Shown here one piece after another: positions 52,401 through 60,016 of a stretch of DNA of 64,000 bases (the stretch's first letter is position 1; each line of letters begins with the position of its first letter). Origin of the DNA: Paenibacillus rhizovicinus (GTDB lineage Bacteria; Bacillota; Bacilli; Paenibacillales; Paenibacillaceae); NCBI RefSeq assembly GCF_010365285.1, contig NZ_CP048286.1, positions 4,041,501 through 4,105,500 of the forward strand, given 5' to 3'. The position numbers and the translations under genes are program-made. The notes under the pieces were generated by a model. It had not been told where the DNA came from. It saw only the letters and a list, made by a program, of their open reading frames with translations, and did not search any database.

Positions 52401-53835
52401 GTTGACGCTGTCGGCACCGGTTAATATCGGCGATACCGTCAAGGTTACCTACAGCAATTCGGGATACGGCCCGAGATCGACCTCTGGCGTAATGCCGGCT
52501 TCTTTCACCGATTCAGCAGCGGCCAACCAGACGACATGGGCGGATAACGCAAGCGGCGATTTCGACACGGCAGAAGGCGGCGGATTATTGTTTAAAACAT
52601 CGGCCGCAACTACGTCATCGGCAGTATCGCCTTCCGGCAAATCCGTGCATCAGTATGCCTTGTCCTCGGAGAAGGTAACGAACGCCTATAATACGATACG
52701 CTCCGTAAGCGGCATGGCTCCGCGCGTCGTCTTTACCGTTCCGGACTCGGAAGACGCGGCTGTAGTGGCATTGCCTCTTGGCGCACTGGAGGATGTGAAG
52801 AAGCTTACCTCTAATGCCTCTATTATGGTGGCCTATAAATCGGTCACGTACGAAATTCCGCTCAGCGCGCTCAATTTCATGCAGCTGGCGCAAATGATGA
52901 ATGCTGGCAGCGCTGTCGGCCAATTGATCGTCTCGATCGATACCAACGCGAGCTCGCTTGCAACCGGATTGAACACGCAGCTGAGTATCGCGAGAGCGCA
53001 AACGCTCGTTAACCCGATCAGCTTCCAGCTGTCCGTAACGAACAACGGTCAGACGAAGACCGTCGAGAATTTGAACGGTTACGTGACGCGCACGATCACG
53101 ACGGCTTCAAGCTTAGACGGCCGCCAAGTGGCAGTCGTATGGCTGGATCCGCAGTCCGGCAAGCTGTCCTACGTACCGACGCAAGTGAAGCAAGTGAATA
53201 ACCAGTCCGTCATTACGTTCAAACGCAAAGGCAACAGTGAATACGCGGTCATGAAAGGCGCCACCAGTTACACCGACTTGAATAACCACTGGGCCCGCAA
53301 CGATATTCTACTGCTTGCCAACAAGTACATCGTGGAAGGCAATACGCTGACCACCTTCGCGCCGAACAAGGCGATTACGCGCGGCGAGTTCGCGATGTTT
53401 ATCGCGAAAGGGCTGGGGCTTACCGGCGACCGGGCGGCAGCGGCGAAGTTCAAGGACGTGAACACGTCCACGAGCCTGGCTGCCTATATCGGCGCAGCGG
53501 CGACGGCCGGCATCGTCCAAGGCATGACGGACGGTTCCTTCAAGCCTAACAACCCGGTCACCCGTGAAGAGATGGCATCGATGATGATTCGCGCGGCCAG
53601 CGCGGCAGGCGTTCAAATTTCGCTGAGCACTTCGGCCGCCGACATTCTGAAGAAGTTCAGCGACCGCGGCAAAATCGGCACTTGGGCGCAGACGGATGTG
53701 GCAAAGTCTGTCCAGGCTAAGATCATCAACGGTCAGACGTCGTCGACATTCGGCGGCAAGAACCAAGCAACGCGAGCAGAGGCGGCAGTCATGGTGAAGC
53801 GGCTGCTTAATTACCTAGGCTTCCTGGATATCTAG
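49420..53835 (+). CDS. Large Ig-like (Big_5/SwmB-type) surface protein with C-terminal SLH domains
   Basis: 1471 residues from GTG 49420 (AGGGAG 9 bp upstream). Signal peptide VSFFIAAIMVLQFVVGGLIAKPIPVKA. Residues about 40-630 hold five Big_5-type modules (SPSASATNVRTDAKLVITFDQNV, then P..N..GV..K..M.FSEPV repeats). About 635-1030 hold four to five SwmB-like modules (ITFNENLNEAA...FYVTVNGSGRSV...V.LTL...V..GQTVKVSYT). A distinct domain spans about 1050-1275, and three SLH domains follow from about 1283 (YTDLNNHWARNDILLLANKYIV, FKDVNTSTSLAAYIGAAATAG, FSDRGKIGTWAQTDVAKSVQA). SwmB occurs in a cyanobacterial motility surface protein, so adhesion or surface motility is possible here. It should be anchored through CsaB-modified polysaccharide. 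Confidence 0.85.
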   Translation: MVRNHRWVSFFIAAIMVLQFVVGGLIAKPIPVKADSAGPVISSKSPSASATNVRTDAKLVITFDQNVKKGTGGATIQIHKQLTNALVESFDAAGSTNVVIGTGNNRNVVTIAPSSNFNADTSYYVTIDPGAFVSESDNSNFLGLTSALDWSFRTAAEDKERPVLSNATPLVPANNDTVGVSTKLTMNFSEPVYAASGIITVTNTLKSSDTQAISVNSTSVSGSSTSTITVTLPNVLQGNSEYAVVIPDGAFKDAADNSFINAPAWKFKTSPPPLGTPTLSPMDGAYGVSVSAPLVLRFPGKVAKNAGYIWINKVSDNSSVRQISVTDASQVTYVNNGDGTDVTITPTGGLPANTSFYVLIDTNAFQSATDSNSLYQGISDARAWGFSTDPGNDQTPPTLIDADRKPLNTQATLTPSLELNFSEPVYPGTGNITIRSYPSGALFASIPVTSSSVTGGGTAKITVTNVNKSYTNNTTYYVEIDRQAFSDAKGNYYAGISGASGSNAWRFTVTSDTVKPTLVLQLPANAATNVPLQGAKLEATFSEPIMLGTNSSAISIKRVSGSTTSFPTTLSIDPTNNRKLLITVTGTMTASTDYYVEMGAGVVTDLAGNAFDGILNQYQWTFRTSSNTTGAPTVSKAELVGTTMIRITFNENLNEAAIPSAANFYVTVNGSGRSVTGVAISGQVVTLTLQSAVAYGQTVKVSYTAGTTPIKDLSGVAAASFSNVNVTNVADTTAPYQVNGSITGNSVLLTFSEELTPASSYAYSLFSLRIDGSSRTVTSISSSGNIIFLTYSGTAATFGQTVSVSYYNYSSSYALKDLAGNLLSSFNEFYIQNGQDQKVPVLQSVAASGYQITLGYDEALNPSLTPPRTAYYVTVNGSSRAVSSVSVSGAQVYLTLSSATSAGDSVLVSYVVGSPALSDLGGNAASAFSNMPANNGSASSLSLYGIIAKGSTITLSFSSALNTSYVPSGSQFAVKVNDASRLILNTAVSGSAVVLTLSAPVNIGDTVKVTYSNSGYGPRSTSGVMPASFTDSAAANQTTWADNASGDFDTAEGGGLLFKTSAATTSSAVSPSGKSVHQYALSSEKVTNAYNTIRSVSGMAPRVVFTVPDSEDAAVVALPLGALEDVKKLTSNASIMVAYKSVTYEIPLSALNFMQLAQMMNAGSAVGQLIVSIDTNASSLATGLNTQLSIARAQTLVNPISFQLSVTNNGQTKTVENLNGYVTRTITTASSLDGRQVAVVWLDPQSGKLSYVPTQVKQVNNQSVITFKRKGNSEYAVMKGATSYTDLNNHWARNDILLLANKYIVEGNTLTTFAPNKAITRGEFAMFIAKGLGLTGDRAAAAKFKDVNTSTSLAAYIGAAATAGIVQGMTDGSFKPNNPVTREEMASMMIRAASAAGVQISLSTSAADILKKFSDRGKIGTWAQTDVAKSVQAKIINGQTSSTFGGKNQATRAEAAVMVKRLLNYLGFLDI

Positions 53836-53861
53836 TAGAATGATGCAAGTGAGTAGGAAAA

Positions 53862-53899
53862 GGGCTATCCTGTCGAATAGACGCGGATAGCTTTTTTTT
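53862..53899 (+). terminator. Terminator of the large SLH/SwmB gene
   Basis: GCTATCC (53864-53870) pairs perfectly with GGATAGC (53885-53891), followed by eight T. Confidence 0.85.
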
Positions 53900-53959
53900 G
53901 TCGGTCGAAAGATGTTGATAGGAGTCTTCTATCATCCGTAACTTTTCCAGCGGTTTCAT

Positions 53960-53977
53960 AGTCTAACTAACTAGACT
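53960..53977. promoter_or_regulatory. Small palindrome upstream of the phosphodiester glycosidase gene
   Basis: AGTCTA (53960-53965) and TAGACT (53972-53977) are separated by six bases and lie 25 bp before the gene. An operator is possible. Confidence 0.3.
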
Positions 53978-54002
53978 TTGTGATGGGAGAGTTGCTAGAG
54001 AG

Positions 54003-56705
54003 ATGCGTAATGAACACAAGATGAAACGGATGCCGGCAAGAAACGGCAGACGATTGCTCATATGGACGCTCGGAGCTTCATTGCTCGTGCAGCCGATTCT
54101 GATTGCAGTGCCGGCCTTTGCGGCTGCGAACGAAGCGGCGACAACAGCGGCTGTCACGCAAGCGGCAGTCAAGAAGCTGGCCGTGACCAGCCAGGAAATG
54201 ATTACGTCCGGCGCGAAACGTGTCGATTATAGCTGGATCAGCAAGGCGGGGGCGACGCCGTCGGCCGTGCATGTCATAGAGGTGGATTTGACGAATCCGT
54301 ACGTGAAGCTCGATGTCATGAACGGCAAGACGGGTTCGGTCTCGGGCGTCGGCTCCGTCGGGAGCATGGTGAGCAACTCCGGGGCGGTTGCGGGCGTTAA
54401 CGGAGATTACTTCAATACGGCGAACGGCAAAGGCGCCCCGATCGGCGCAGAAGTAACCGGCGGCCAGCTGGTGTCGAGCCCGTCTCAGTTGACAGGCATG
54501 TACGCCTTCGCCTTAACGGCCGATCATAAACCGACAATCGATACCTATGGTTTCGAAGGAAACGTAACCGCGGCCGATGGTTCGGTCTTCCCCCTTTCCG
54601 GTATCAACAAGGCTGCTTATAAGACGGAGCCGAACGATGCTTACAGCCATGCGAATACCATGCATATCTACACGAGCGCCTGGACCCAGACGAGACCGGA
54701 CGTTAGCGACAGCTCCACGACGCCGACGGAAGTACTCGTGCAGAACGGCATCGTGACGCAGTTTGCGGACAATAAAATGATCTCGGGCAGCATCCCGGCG
54801 GACGGCTATATTTTGCGGACGCATGGCAAAGCGGCCGAATTTGCGCGCGCGCATCTGCAGGTGGGGACGAAGGTAACGGCCGCTTACAATCTGATCGCGC
54901 AGTCTACCGGGCAGAAAATCAACCCGGATGCCCTGCAAATGCTGATCGGCGGCCATACCATTCTGGTCGACGGCGGCGCTGCGGCAGCCTACTCCCGCAA
55001 TCCGAGCAGCATCAGTCCGAATTCCGATCGTGCACGCACGGCGTTGGGGTATACGAAGGACGGCAAGAAGGCGCTCATCATTACGGTCGAGGACAGCGAT
55101 CACAGCCAAGGCGTAACGCTCGCGGAGCTGCAGCAGATAATGGTACAGCTGGGCGTATGGAAGGGCATGAATCTCGACGGGGGCGGTTCCACGACGATGA
55201 TATCGCGTCCGCTTGGAGAGACGGCAACCCAGCTGACATTCCCGACAGAGTACGGCACGACGCAGCGCCTTGTAGCGAACGGCCTAGGCGTCTTCTCGAC
55301 AGCGCCCTCCGGCGCGCTGATGGGGATCAAAGCAAGCGGCAGCAGCGTGCTGTTCATCGGCCAGCAGGCCGCGTATGCGATGAAGGCGTACGATACGTTT
55401 TATAATCCGATCGATCCAAGCCAATTGAAGCCGGTATGGACGGCCGGCACGGCGCTCGGCAGCTTCTCGGGCAATACATTTACGGCGACGAAAGCGGGAT
55501 CGACGACGATCTCCGTTAAATCCGGCACGGTCAGCGACAAGCTCGCCGTTGAAGTTATCGGCGGCGCTGACATTGCTTCCATGACGGTAGACGCCAGCTC
55601 GCTTGTATTGGAGCAGGGCAAGTCGATGGCGCTGCCCGTTCAAGTTACGCTGAAGGACGGCCGCAAGCTTACGCTGCCGGCTTCTTCGGTCAAGTGGGAG
55701 TTCCGCGGTTTTACGGGAACGGTGAACAACGGCACCCTGACGATCGGTACCGTTAATCCAGCAGCGCAAGCCGGTTATGCCATCGCACGCTATGACGGCT
55801 TCTCTTCGATGGCGGTGCTGGCTGCGGGCGCAGATAAAAAATTCGACGATTTCGAGAGGCAGACCTATCCAATTTCGTTCCAAGGTACGAATGGTGTAGT
55901 TGGAACGACTTCCATCGTGTCGGGACTATCGGGCTCGAATAGTTCGAGCGTCGTACAGCTGCAGTATGATTTTACGAATGGCAGCGGGACAAAGGCGGCC
56001 TATGCCGTACTGAACGGCACGGGACGCAAAGTGGACGGAAGTCCGTCCGGAATGACGATCGACGTGATGGGCGATAAAAGCTTGAACTGGGTGCGCGCGG
56101 AGTTTATCGACGGCAAAGGCGCCTCGCATTTAATCACGCTCGCCAAGCAGGTGGACTGGAGCGGCTGGAAGACGATCAAAGTCAATCTGGCAGCGGAAGG
56201 CATGACGGCTCCTGTAACGCTGAAGCGGCTCTATGTGGCTTCGCTGGAAGACGGCCAAGACGAACGCCTGCTGACCGGGACGCTCGCCTTCGACAATGTC
56301 TCGTTCCAATATCCGGCAGTCGTGCCGGAGCCGGCGCGGACGCGGATCGACTTGAAGCTCGGATCCAAGAACGCGACCGTCGGCGGTAAGCCGTATCAGC
56401 TCGATGTGGCGCCGCTGCTGCTGAACGGTACGACCTACCTCCCGCTGCGTTTCGTGACGGAAGCCATGGGCGCGCAGATCGGTTGGGATGCCGTGCTGAA
56501 GCGCGTTTCCGTGCTGCGCGGAGCAGAACTGCTGGAGATGGTGGTCGGAAGCAAGGACTTCGTGCTCACCGGCGTGCGCAAACAGTCCGACGTGGCGCCG
56601 ATTACCCGCAGCGGACGGACGCTCGTCCCGATTCGCCTCGTTTCCGAGCAATTAGGCCTAGTCGTCAATTGGGACGGCAAACTGGGCACGATTACCGTGG
56701 AATGA
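54003..56705 (+). CDS. Secreted phosphodiester glycosidase (NAGPA family) with copper-amine-oxidase-like stalk domain
   Basis: 900 residues. A long basic N-region and hydrophobic core (LLIWTLGASLLVQPILIAVPAFA) make a signal peptide. Residues about 60-440 form the NAGPA domain: SGAKRVDYSWISK, GAVAGVNGDYFN, RTALGYTKDGKKALIITVED and GMNLDGGGSTTM (about 387-398), family features of phosphodiester alpha-GlcNAcase-type enzymes. Ig-like and jelly-roll-like beta domains (to about 775) follow. The C-terminus (about 785-900) is a copper amine oxidase N-domain (NGTTYLPLRFVTEAMGAQIGWD), a module common in Paenibacillus secreted proteins. The natural substrate may be a wall-polymer phosphodiester, by inference. 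ATG 54003 is uncertain; 54021 is possible. Confidence 0.88.
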   Translation: MRNEHKMKRMPARNGRRLLIWTLGASLLVQPILIAVPAFAAANEAATTAAVTQAAVKKLAVTSQEMITSGAKRVDYSWISKAGATPSAVHVIEVDLTNPYVKLDVMNGKTGSVSGVGSVGSMVSNSGAVAGVNGDYFNTANGKGAPIGAEVTGGQLVSSPSQLTGMYAFALTADHKPTIDTYGFEGNVTAADGSVFPLSGINKAAYKTEPNDAYSHANTMHIYTSAWTQTRPDVSDSSTTPTEVLVQNGIVTQFADNKMISGSIPADGYILRTHGKAAEFARAHLQVGTKVTAAYNLIAQSTGQKINPDALQMLIGGHTILVDGGAAAAYSRNPSSISPNSDRARTALGYTKDGKKALIITVEDSDHSQGVTLAELQQIMVQLGVWKGMNLDGGGSTTMISRPLGETATQLTFPTEYGTTQRLVANGLGVFSTAPSGALMGIKASGSSVLFIGQQAAYAMKAYDTFYNPIDPSQLKPVWTAGTALGSFSGNTFTATKAGSTTISVKSGTVSDKLAVEVIGGADIASMTVDASSLVLEQGKSMALPVQVTLKDGRKLTLPASSVKWEFRGFTGTVNNGTLTIGTVNPAAQAGYAIARYDGFSSMAVLAAGADKKFDDFERQTYPISFQGTNGVVGTTSIVSGLSGSNSSSVVQLQYDFTNGSGTKAAYAVLNGTGRKVDGSPSGMTIDVMGDKSLNWVRAEFIDGKGASHLITLAKQVDWSGWKTIKVNLAAEGMTAPVTLKRLYVASLEDGQDERLLTGTLAFDNVSFQYPAVVPEPARTRIDLKLGSKNATVGGKPYQLDVAPLLLNGTTYLPLRFVTEAMGAQIGWDAVLKRVSVLRGAELLEMVVGSKDFVLTGVRKQSDVAPITRSGRTLVPIRLVSEQLGLVVNWDGKLGTITVE

Positions 56706-56777
56706 TATGGGTGCCTGCGATCAAATCTGTGCTATGATAGAAGTAGTAGAACATGGAGAAAGTAGGCTTGGAAGAGC

Positions 56778-57938
56778 ATGGAGTATCGCGTAGAGGATAT
56801 AGATCGAGTCATTAAAAATGCGGTCTCCGTCATGGAGGATAGCAAATATCAGATTTTTGAAATTTGCGAATCTGCGCGGAAGGAAATGTTTTCTCTTGGC
56901 CAAGAATTGAACCAAGTGCTGACCGAGGCCGGGACGATTATCGATAAGGTCGATATGCTCGAGCTGGATTATCGCAGGGCGAGAATCCGGTTGACTGAAG
57001 TTAGCCGGGATTTCGTCCGATATAAAGAAGAAGACATCAAAGCCGCATACGAGAAGGCAACGCAGCTTCAATTGGATCTGATGATGTTCCGCGAGAAGGA
57101 AACGTATCTCAAGACCCGCCGCGACGACTTGCAGAAGCGGGTCCGCAATGTCGAGAAATCGATCGAGAGGGCAGAATCGATCGCTTCCAAAATCAATGTG
57201 GTCCTGGAGTATCTGTCAGGGGATCTGAATCAGGTAACGCGCATACTGGAGTCCGCCAAGAACCGTCAGCAGATCGGGCTGAAGATTATTTTGGCCCAGG
57301 AGGAAGAGCGGAAACGGATCGCCCGGGAAATTCACGACGGTCCGGCCCAGTCTCTCGCAAATATAGTGCTTAGGACGGAAATTGCAGAACGGATGCTGAT
57401 GAAGCAGGAATTTCAAATCGTGCAGGACGAATTAATAGACTTGAAGAGTCAGGTACGTTCAGGCATCGAAGAAATACGCAAAATCATATTCAACCTGCGT
57501 CCGATGGCATTGGATGATTTGGGCCTTGTGCCAACCCTTCGCAAATATATTCAGGATTATGAAGAAAAAAGCAAGATTCGCACGAAGTTCGACACGATCG
57601 GCAAAGAAATCCGTCTGCCCTCGGCGATGGAAGCTGCGGTATACCGGATGGTACAGGAAGCATTCAGCAATGCATTCAAGCATGCGAATCCGACCTTTGT
57701 CTCTCTCGAAATGACCTATCAGGTACAAATGGTGAAAATTGTCGTTAATGACAATGGTGTCGGATTTCATACGAATCAGATCGAGTCTAAGGTCAAGAAC
57801 AGCGTCCATTTCGGATTGATCGGCATGCGTGAGCGGGTTGAACTGCTCGAAGGGAGGATGGAGATCGAATCCGCTATCAATCAAGGAACCAAGATTACGA
57901 TTCATATCCCCATCAACGCTGAATCTAGAAAGGAGTAA
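56778..57938 (+). CDS. degS: Sensor histidine kinase DegS
   Basis: A 386-residue soluble (no membrane segment) kinase of the DegS/NarL-type system. The N-terminal half is a long coiled coil (about 40-165). Then comes the HisKA_3 domain with the phospho-acceptor His186 in EERKRIAREIHDGPAQSLAN, and an ATPase domain with AVYRMVQEAFSNAFKHA (N box), VNDNGVGF (G1) and GLIGMRERVELLEG (G2). It phosphorylates DegU, controlling exoenzymes, motility and competence. It ends directly before degU. The promoter is unclear (TATGAT at 56733-56738 without a good -35). Confidence 0.96.
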   Translation: MEYRVEDIDRVIKNAVSVMEDSKYQIFEICESARKEMFSLGQELNQVLTEAGTIIDKVDMLELDYRRARIRLTEVSRDFVRYKEEDIKAAYEKATQLQLDLMMFREKETYLKTRRDDLQKRVRNVEKSIERAESIASKINVVLEYLSGDLNQVTRILESAKNRQQIGLKIILAQEEERKRIAREIHDGPAQSLANIVLRTEIAERMLMKQEFQIVQDELIDLKSQVRSGIEEIRKIIFNLRPMALDDLGLVPTLRKYIQDYEEKSKIRTKFDTIGKEIRLPSAMEAAVYRMVQEAFSNAFKHANPTFVSLEMTYQVQMVKIVVNDNGVGFHTNQIESKVKNSVHFGLIGMRERVELLEGRMEIESAINQGTKITIHIPINAESRKE

Positions 57939-57944
57939 ATGACG

Positions 57945-58673
57945 ATGGAAATCAAAGCTGCTAGCGGTAAACGCAAAATCAAAGTATTGATCGCTGACGA
58001 TCATCAGCTATTCCGCGAAGGTCTTAAGCGGATCCTCAATATGGAAGATGATTTGGAAGTCATCGGCGAATGTAACGATGGCATTCAAGTGCTCGAATTC
58101 TGCAATCAGACCAAACCGGAAGTCGTACTGATGGACATTAATATGCCTATCGAGAATGGCGTGGTGGCTACAGAACGGCTTCGCGATATTTTTCCGGAAG
58201 TAAAAGTCATTATACTCTCCATCCACGATGATGAAAGCTATGTCTTCGAGACGCTTCGCAAGGGCGCGAGCGGCTATCTCTTGAAAGACATGGAGGCGGA
58301 GGCGCTGGCGAACGCGATTCGGTCAGTCGTCAACGGCTATGCGTACATTCATCCCAAAGTAACGGGCAAGCTCATCAACCAGCTTCGCCGCATGACGTAC
58401 CTCGACGAGATCGGCGCAACGTCCGGAGCGGCGGCGGCGCGCGAGACCGGCGTGAAATTCATTCCGAGCGAGGACAACCCGCTGACGCGCCGCGAGGCCG
58501 AAGTGCTTCGCCTCATGGCGGAGGGCAAGAGCAACAAGATGATCGGCGAATTCCTGTTTATCAGCGAGAAGACGGTCAAAAACCATGTCAGCAGCATATT
58601 GCAGAAGATGGAAGTGGACGACCGTACGCAAGCCGTTATTCATTCGATCAAGTTTGGCTGGGTGACGCTTTAA
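57945..58673 (+). CDS. degU: Response regulator DegU
   Basis: 242 residues from ATG 57945, 9 bp after AGGAG; the ATG at 57939 is too close to that site. The receiver domain has Asp19-Asp20 and the phosphorylation site Asp64 in VVLMDINMP, with the conserved Lys in YLLKDME. The C-terminal LuxR/NarL helix-turn-helix is [22 protein letters not shown]...[17 protein letters not shown] linker of about 20 residues ([11 protein letters not shown]) precedes it. It works with DegS on secreted enzymes, biofilm, flagella and, when unphosphorylated, competence; comF and flagellar genes lie just downstream. Confidence 0.97.
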   Translation: MEIKAASGKRKIKVLIADDHQLFREGLKRILNMEDDLEVIGECNDGIQVLEFCNQTKPEVVLMDINMPIENGVVATERLRDIFPEVKVIILSIHDDESYVFETLRKGASGYLLKDMEAEALANAIRSVVNGYAYIHPKVTGKLINQLRRMTYLDEIGATSGAAAARETGVKFIPSEDNPLTRREAEVLRLMAEGKSNKMIGEFLFISEKTVKNHVSSILQKMEVDDRTQAVIHSIKFGWVTL

Positions 58674-58706
58674 GCAAGTATAAATCAAGTATACATAAGG
58701 ACGAGA

Positions 58707-58740
58707 AGGGCCTCCGTATTGTTGCGGGGGTCCTTTTTTT
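58707..58740 (+). terminator. Terminator of degSU
   Basis: AGGGCCTCCG (58707-58716) pairs with CGGGGGTCCT (58724-58733) with two G-T pairs, followed by seven T. Confidence 0.9.
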
Positions 58741-58902
58741 GGCATTCGGGCGGGAGGTAAGAAGGGGAGGATGGCGGGGCAAGCGCAGGAGATGAATATG
58801 GACCGGGAAGACCGATAAAATAGGCATCTCTCTTGTCCATGAATGACCGTAACCTCTGGGCGCTGCACGGCATATGCTGTCACAAAAAGGAGGTGGCTGC
58901 CT

Positions 58903-59634
58903 TTGATCACGGCGTTGCTGTGGATAGTCGGTTGTTACGTCTTGGCTGCCGCCGTCATTTACGCTTTATCGGTTATGCGCCGCCGGCAGGCGCGAAGCGT
59001 GAAGCATTACGTACTGATTGCAGGCAATGAGGATCAGCGGATGGAGTGGTATATGCGTTCGCTGCGCCGATTCTCGCATCTGACGGGTACGGACGTGAAA
59101 GTGACGGTTGTGGACAATGGTTCGGAGGACGATACGCTGAGCATCGCGAAGGTTTTTGCGAGGCGCGGGATGGACGTGCAGTTTCATTCGGGCGTTGAAA
59201 GCGGGCAAGAGGACAGCGTGGAGAAGGCAAGAGAATTGCCGGTGCTGAATGCGAAGGTTGAACAGGAAGAGGCCTCGAAGCTTCAGGCCGGAGCGAGTAT
59301 TGAAGAGCAGGCGTCGTCCGCGGATGGACGCTCTGAAAAATGGAAACGTTTACGCGCGATTTGGCGTTGGCGGATGGGCGAGCAGGATGGAAGCGATGGC
59401 GTTCCGGCTGATGAAGCGGGAACGGCGGTTAAGCGCAGCAAGGCGGTAGAGCGCAGCAAGGCGGTAGAGAGCAGCAAGGCGGTAGAGCACAGCAAGGCGG
59501 TAAAGCACAGCAAGCCGGTAGAGCCTATGCATTTGCTATGGATGCTGCAGGCGGAGGGCGTGGTATCCGCGAAGGAGCATGCCGTGCTGATCGATTTGCA
59601 GAATCCGGATGATTTGTCGAAGCTGCCTTTTTGA
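58903..59634 (+). CDS. Membrane-anchored glycosyltransferase-like protein (truncated GT2 fold)
   Basis: 243 residues from TTG 58903, 6 bp after AAGGAGGTG (58888-58896). One membrane helix (about 3-25) is followed by HYVLIAGNEDQRMEWYMRSLRRFS and VKVTVVDNGSEDDTLSIAKVFARRG, which look like the first half of a family 2 glycosyltransferase (nucleotide-binding Asn-Glu and the DNGS-D-D-T block). The rest of the catalytic domain, including a DxD, is not seen. Instead there is a charged linker with five SKAVE-type repeats and a short tail. It may be a degenerate enzyme or a scaffold. It lies between degU and comFA. Confidence 0.6.
   Translation: MITALLWIVGCYVLAAAVIYALSVMRRRQARSVKHYVLIAGNEDQRMEWYMRSLRRFSHLTGTDVKVTVVDNGSEDDTLSIAKVFARRGMDVQFHSGVESGQEDSVEKARELPVLNAKVEQEEASKLQAGASIEEQASSADGRSEKWKRLRAIWRWRMGEQDGSDGVPADEAGTAVKRSKAVERSKAVESSKAVEHSKAVKHSKPVEPMHLLWMLQAEGVVSAKEHAVLIDLQNPDDLSKLPF
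59437..59526 (+). repeat. 18-bp x 5 in-frame minisatellite
   Basis: Five 18-bp units starting at 59437, each beginning AGCAAGGCGGTAGAG, encode SKAVER-type hexapeptides in the linker of the glycosyltransferase-like protein. Confidence 0.9.
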
Positions 59635-59662
59635 GCGTGGGAGTTGGCGCGGGGCTGATAGA

Positions 59663-59815
59663 AGACCGGAAGAGCTAGGCGCTGTGGCGGATAGCAGCGT
59701 GAAGGGGACCTGTGAGGAGACCGAAAGAGCTAGGCGCGGAGCGGATAGTAGTGTGAGGGAACTCTGTGGAGAGACCGGAAGAGCTAGGCGCTGTGGGAGC
59801 GTTGGGATGGAACGG
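59663..59815 (+). repeat. ~55-bp direct repeat x 3 between genes
   Basis: AGACCGGAAGAGCTAGGCGC-like starts recur at 59663, 59718 and 59772 (spacings 55 and 54 bp), with GGATAG-AG-GTG in the first two units. The spacing is not a multiple of three, so coding is unlikely. The rest of 59635-59897 shows no convincing gene. Confidence 0.8.
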
Positions 59816-59897
59816 GATGAATGCTGCGGAAGCGGGATTGCTTGTAATGGTGAGGGCGATGTATAATGAGTCCAATTGAATGAACAGACGTGTGAAG

Positions 59898-59942
59898 CAC
59901 ACCCGTATGACTGCCGCAAGGCAGCGATGGGTGTGTTTTTTT
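59898..59942 (+). terminator. Terminator before comFA
   Basis: CACACCC (59898-59904) pairs with GGGTGTG (59929-59935), with an inner CTGCC/GGCAG hairpin (59911-59915, 59920-59924), then seven T. It isolates comFA from the upstream gene. Confidence 0.88.
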
Positions 59943-60016
59943 GTTTGTTCGGTGAGTGGCAAGGGCAAGAGCAGGAGCGAGTGAGAGTAAGCTCTCATGT
60001 AGAGGAGGTTTTGGGG

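Noticed and set aside
59609-59866. An 85-codon plus-strand frame over the 55-bp repeats
   Set aside because: The repeat period is not a multiple of three, there is no ribosome site, and it overlaps the end of the upstream gene.
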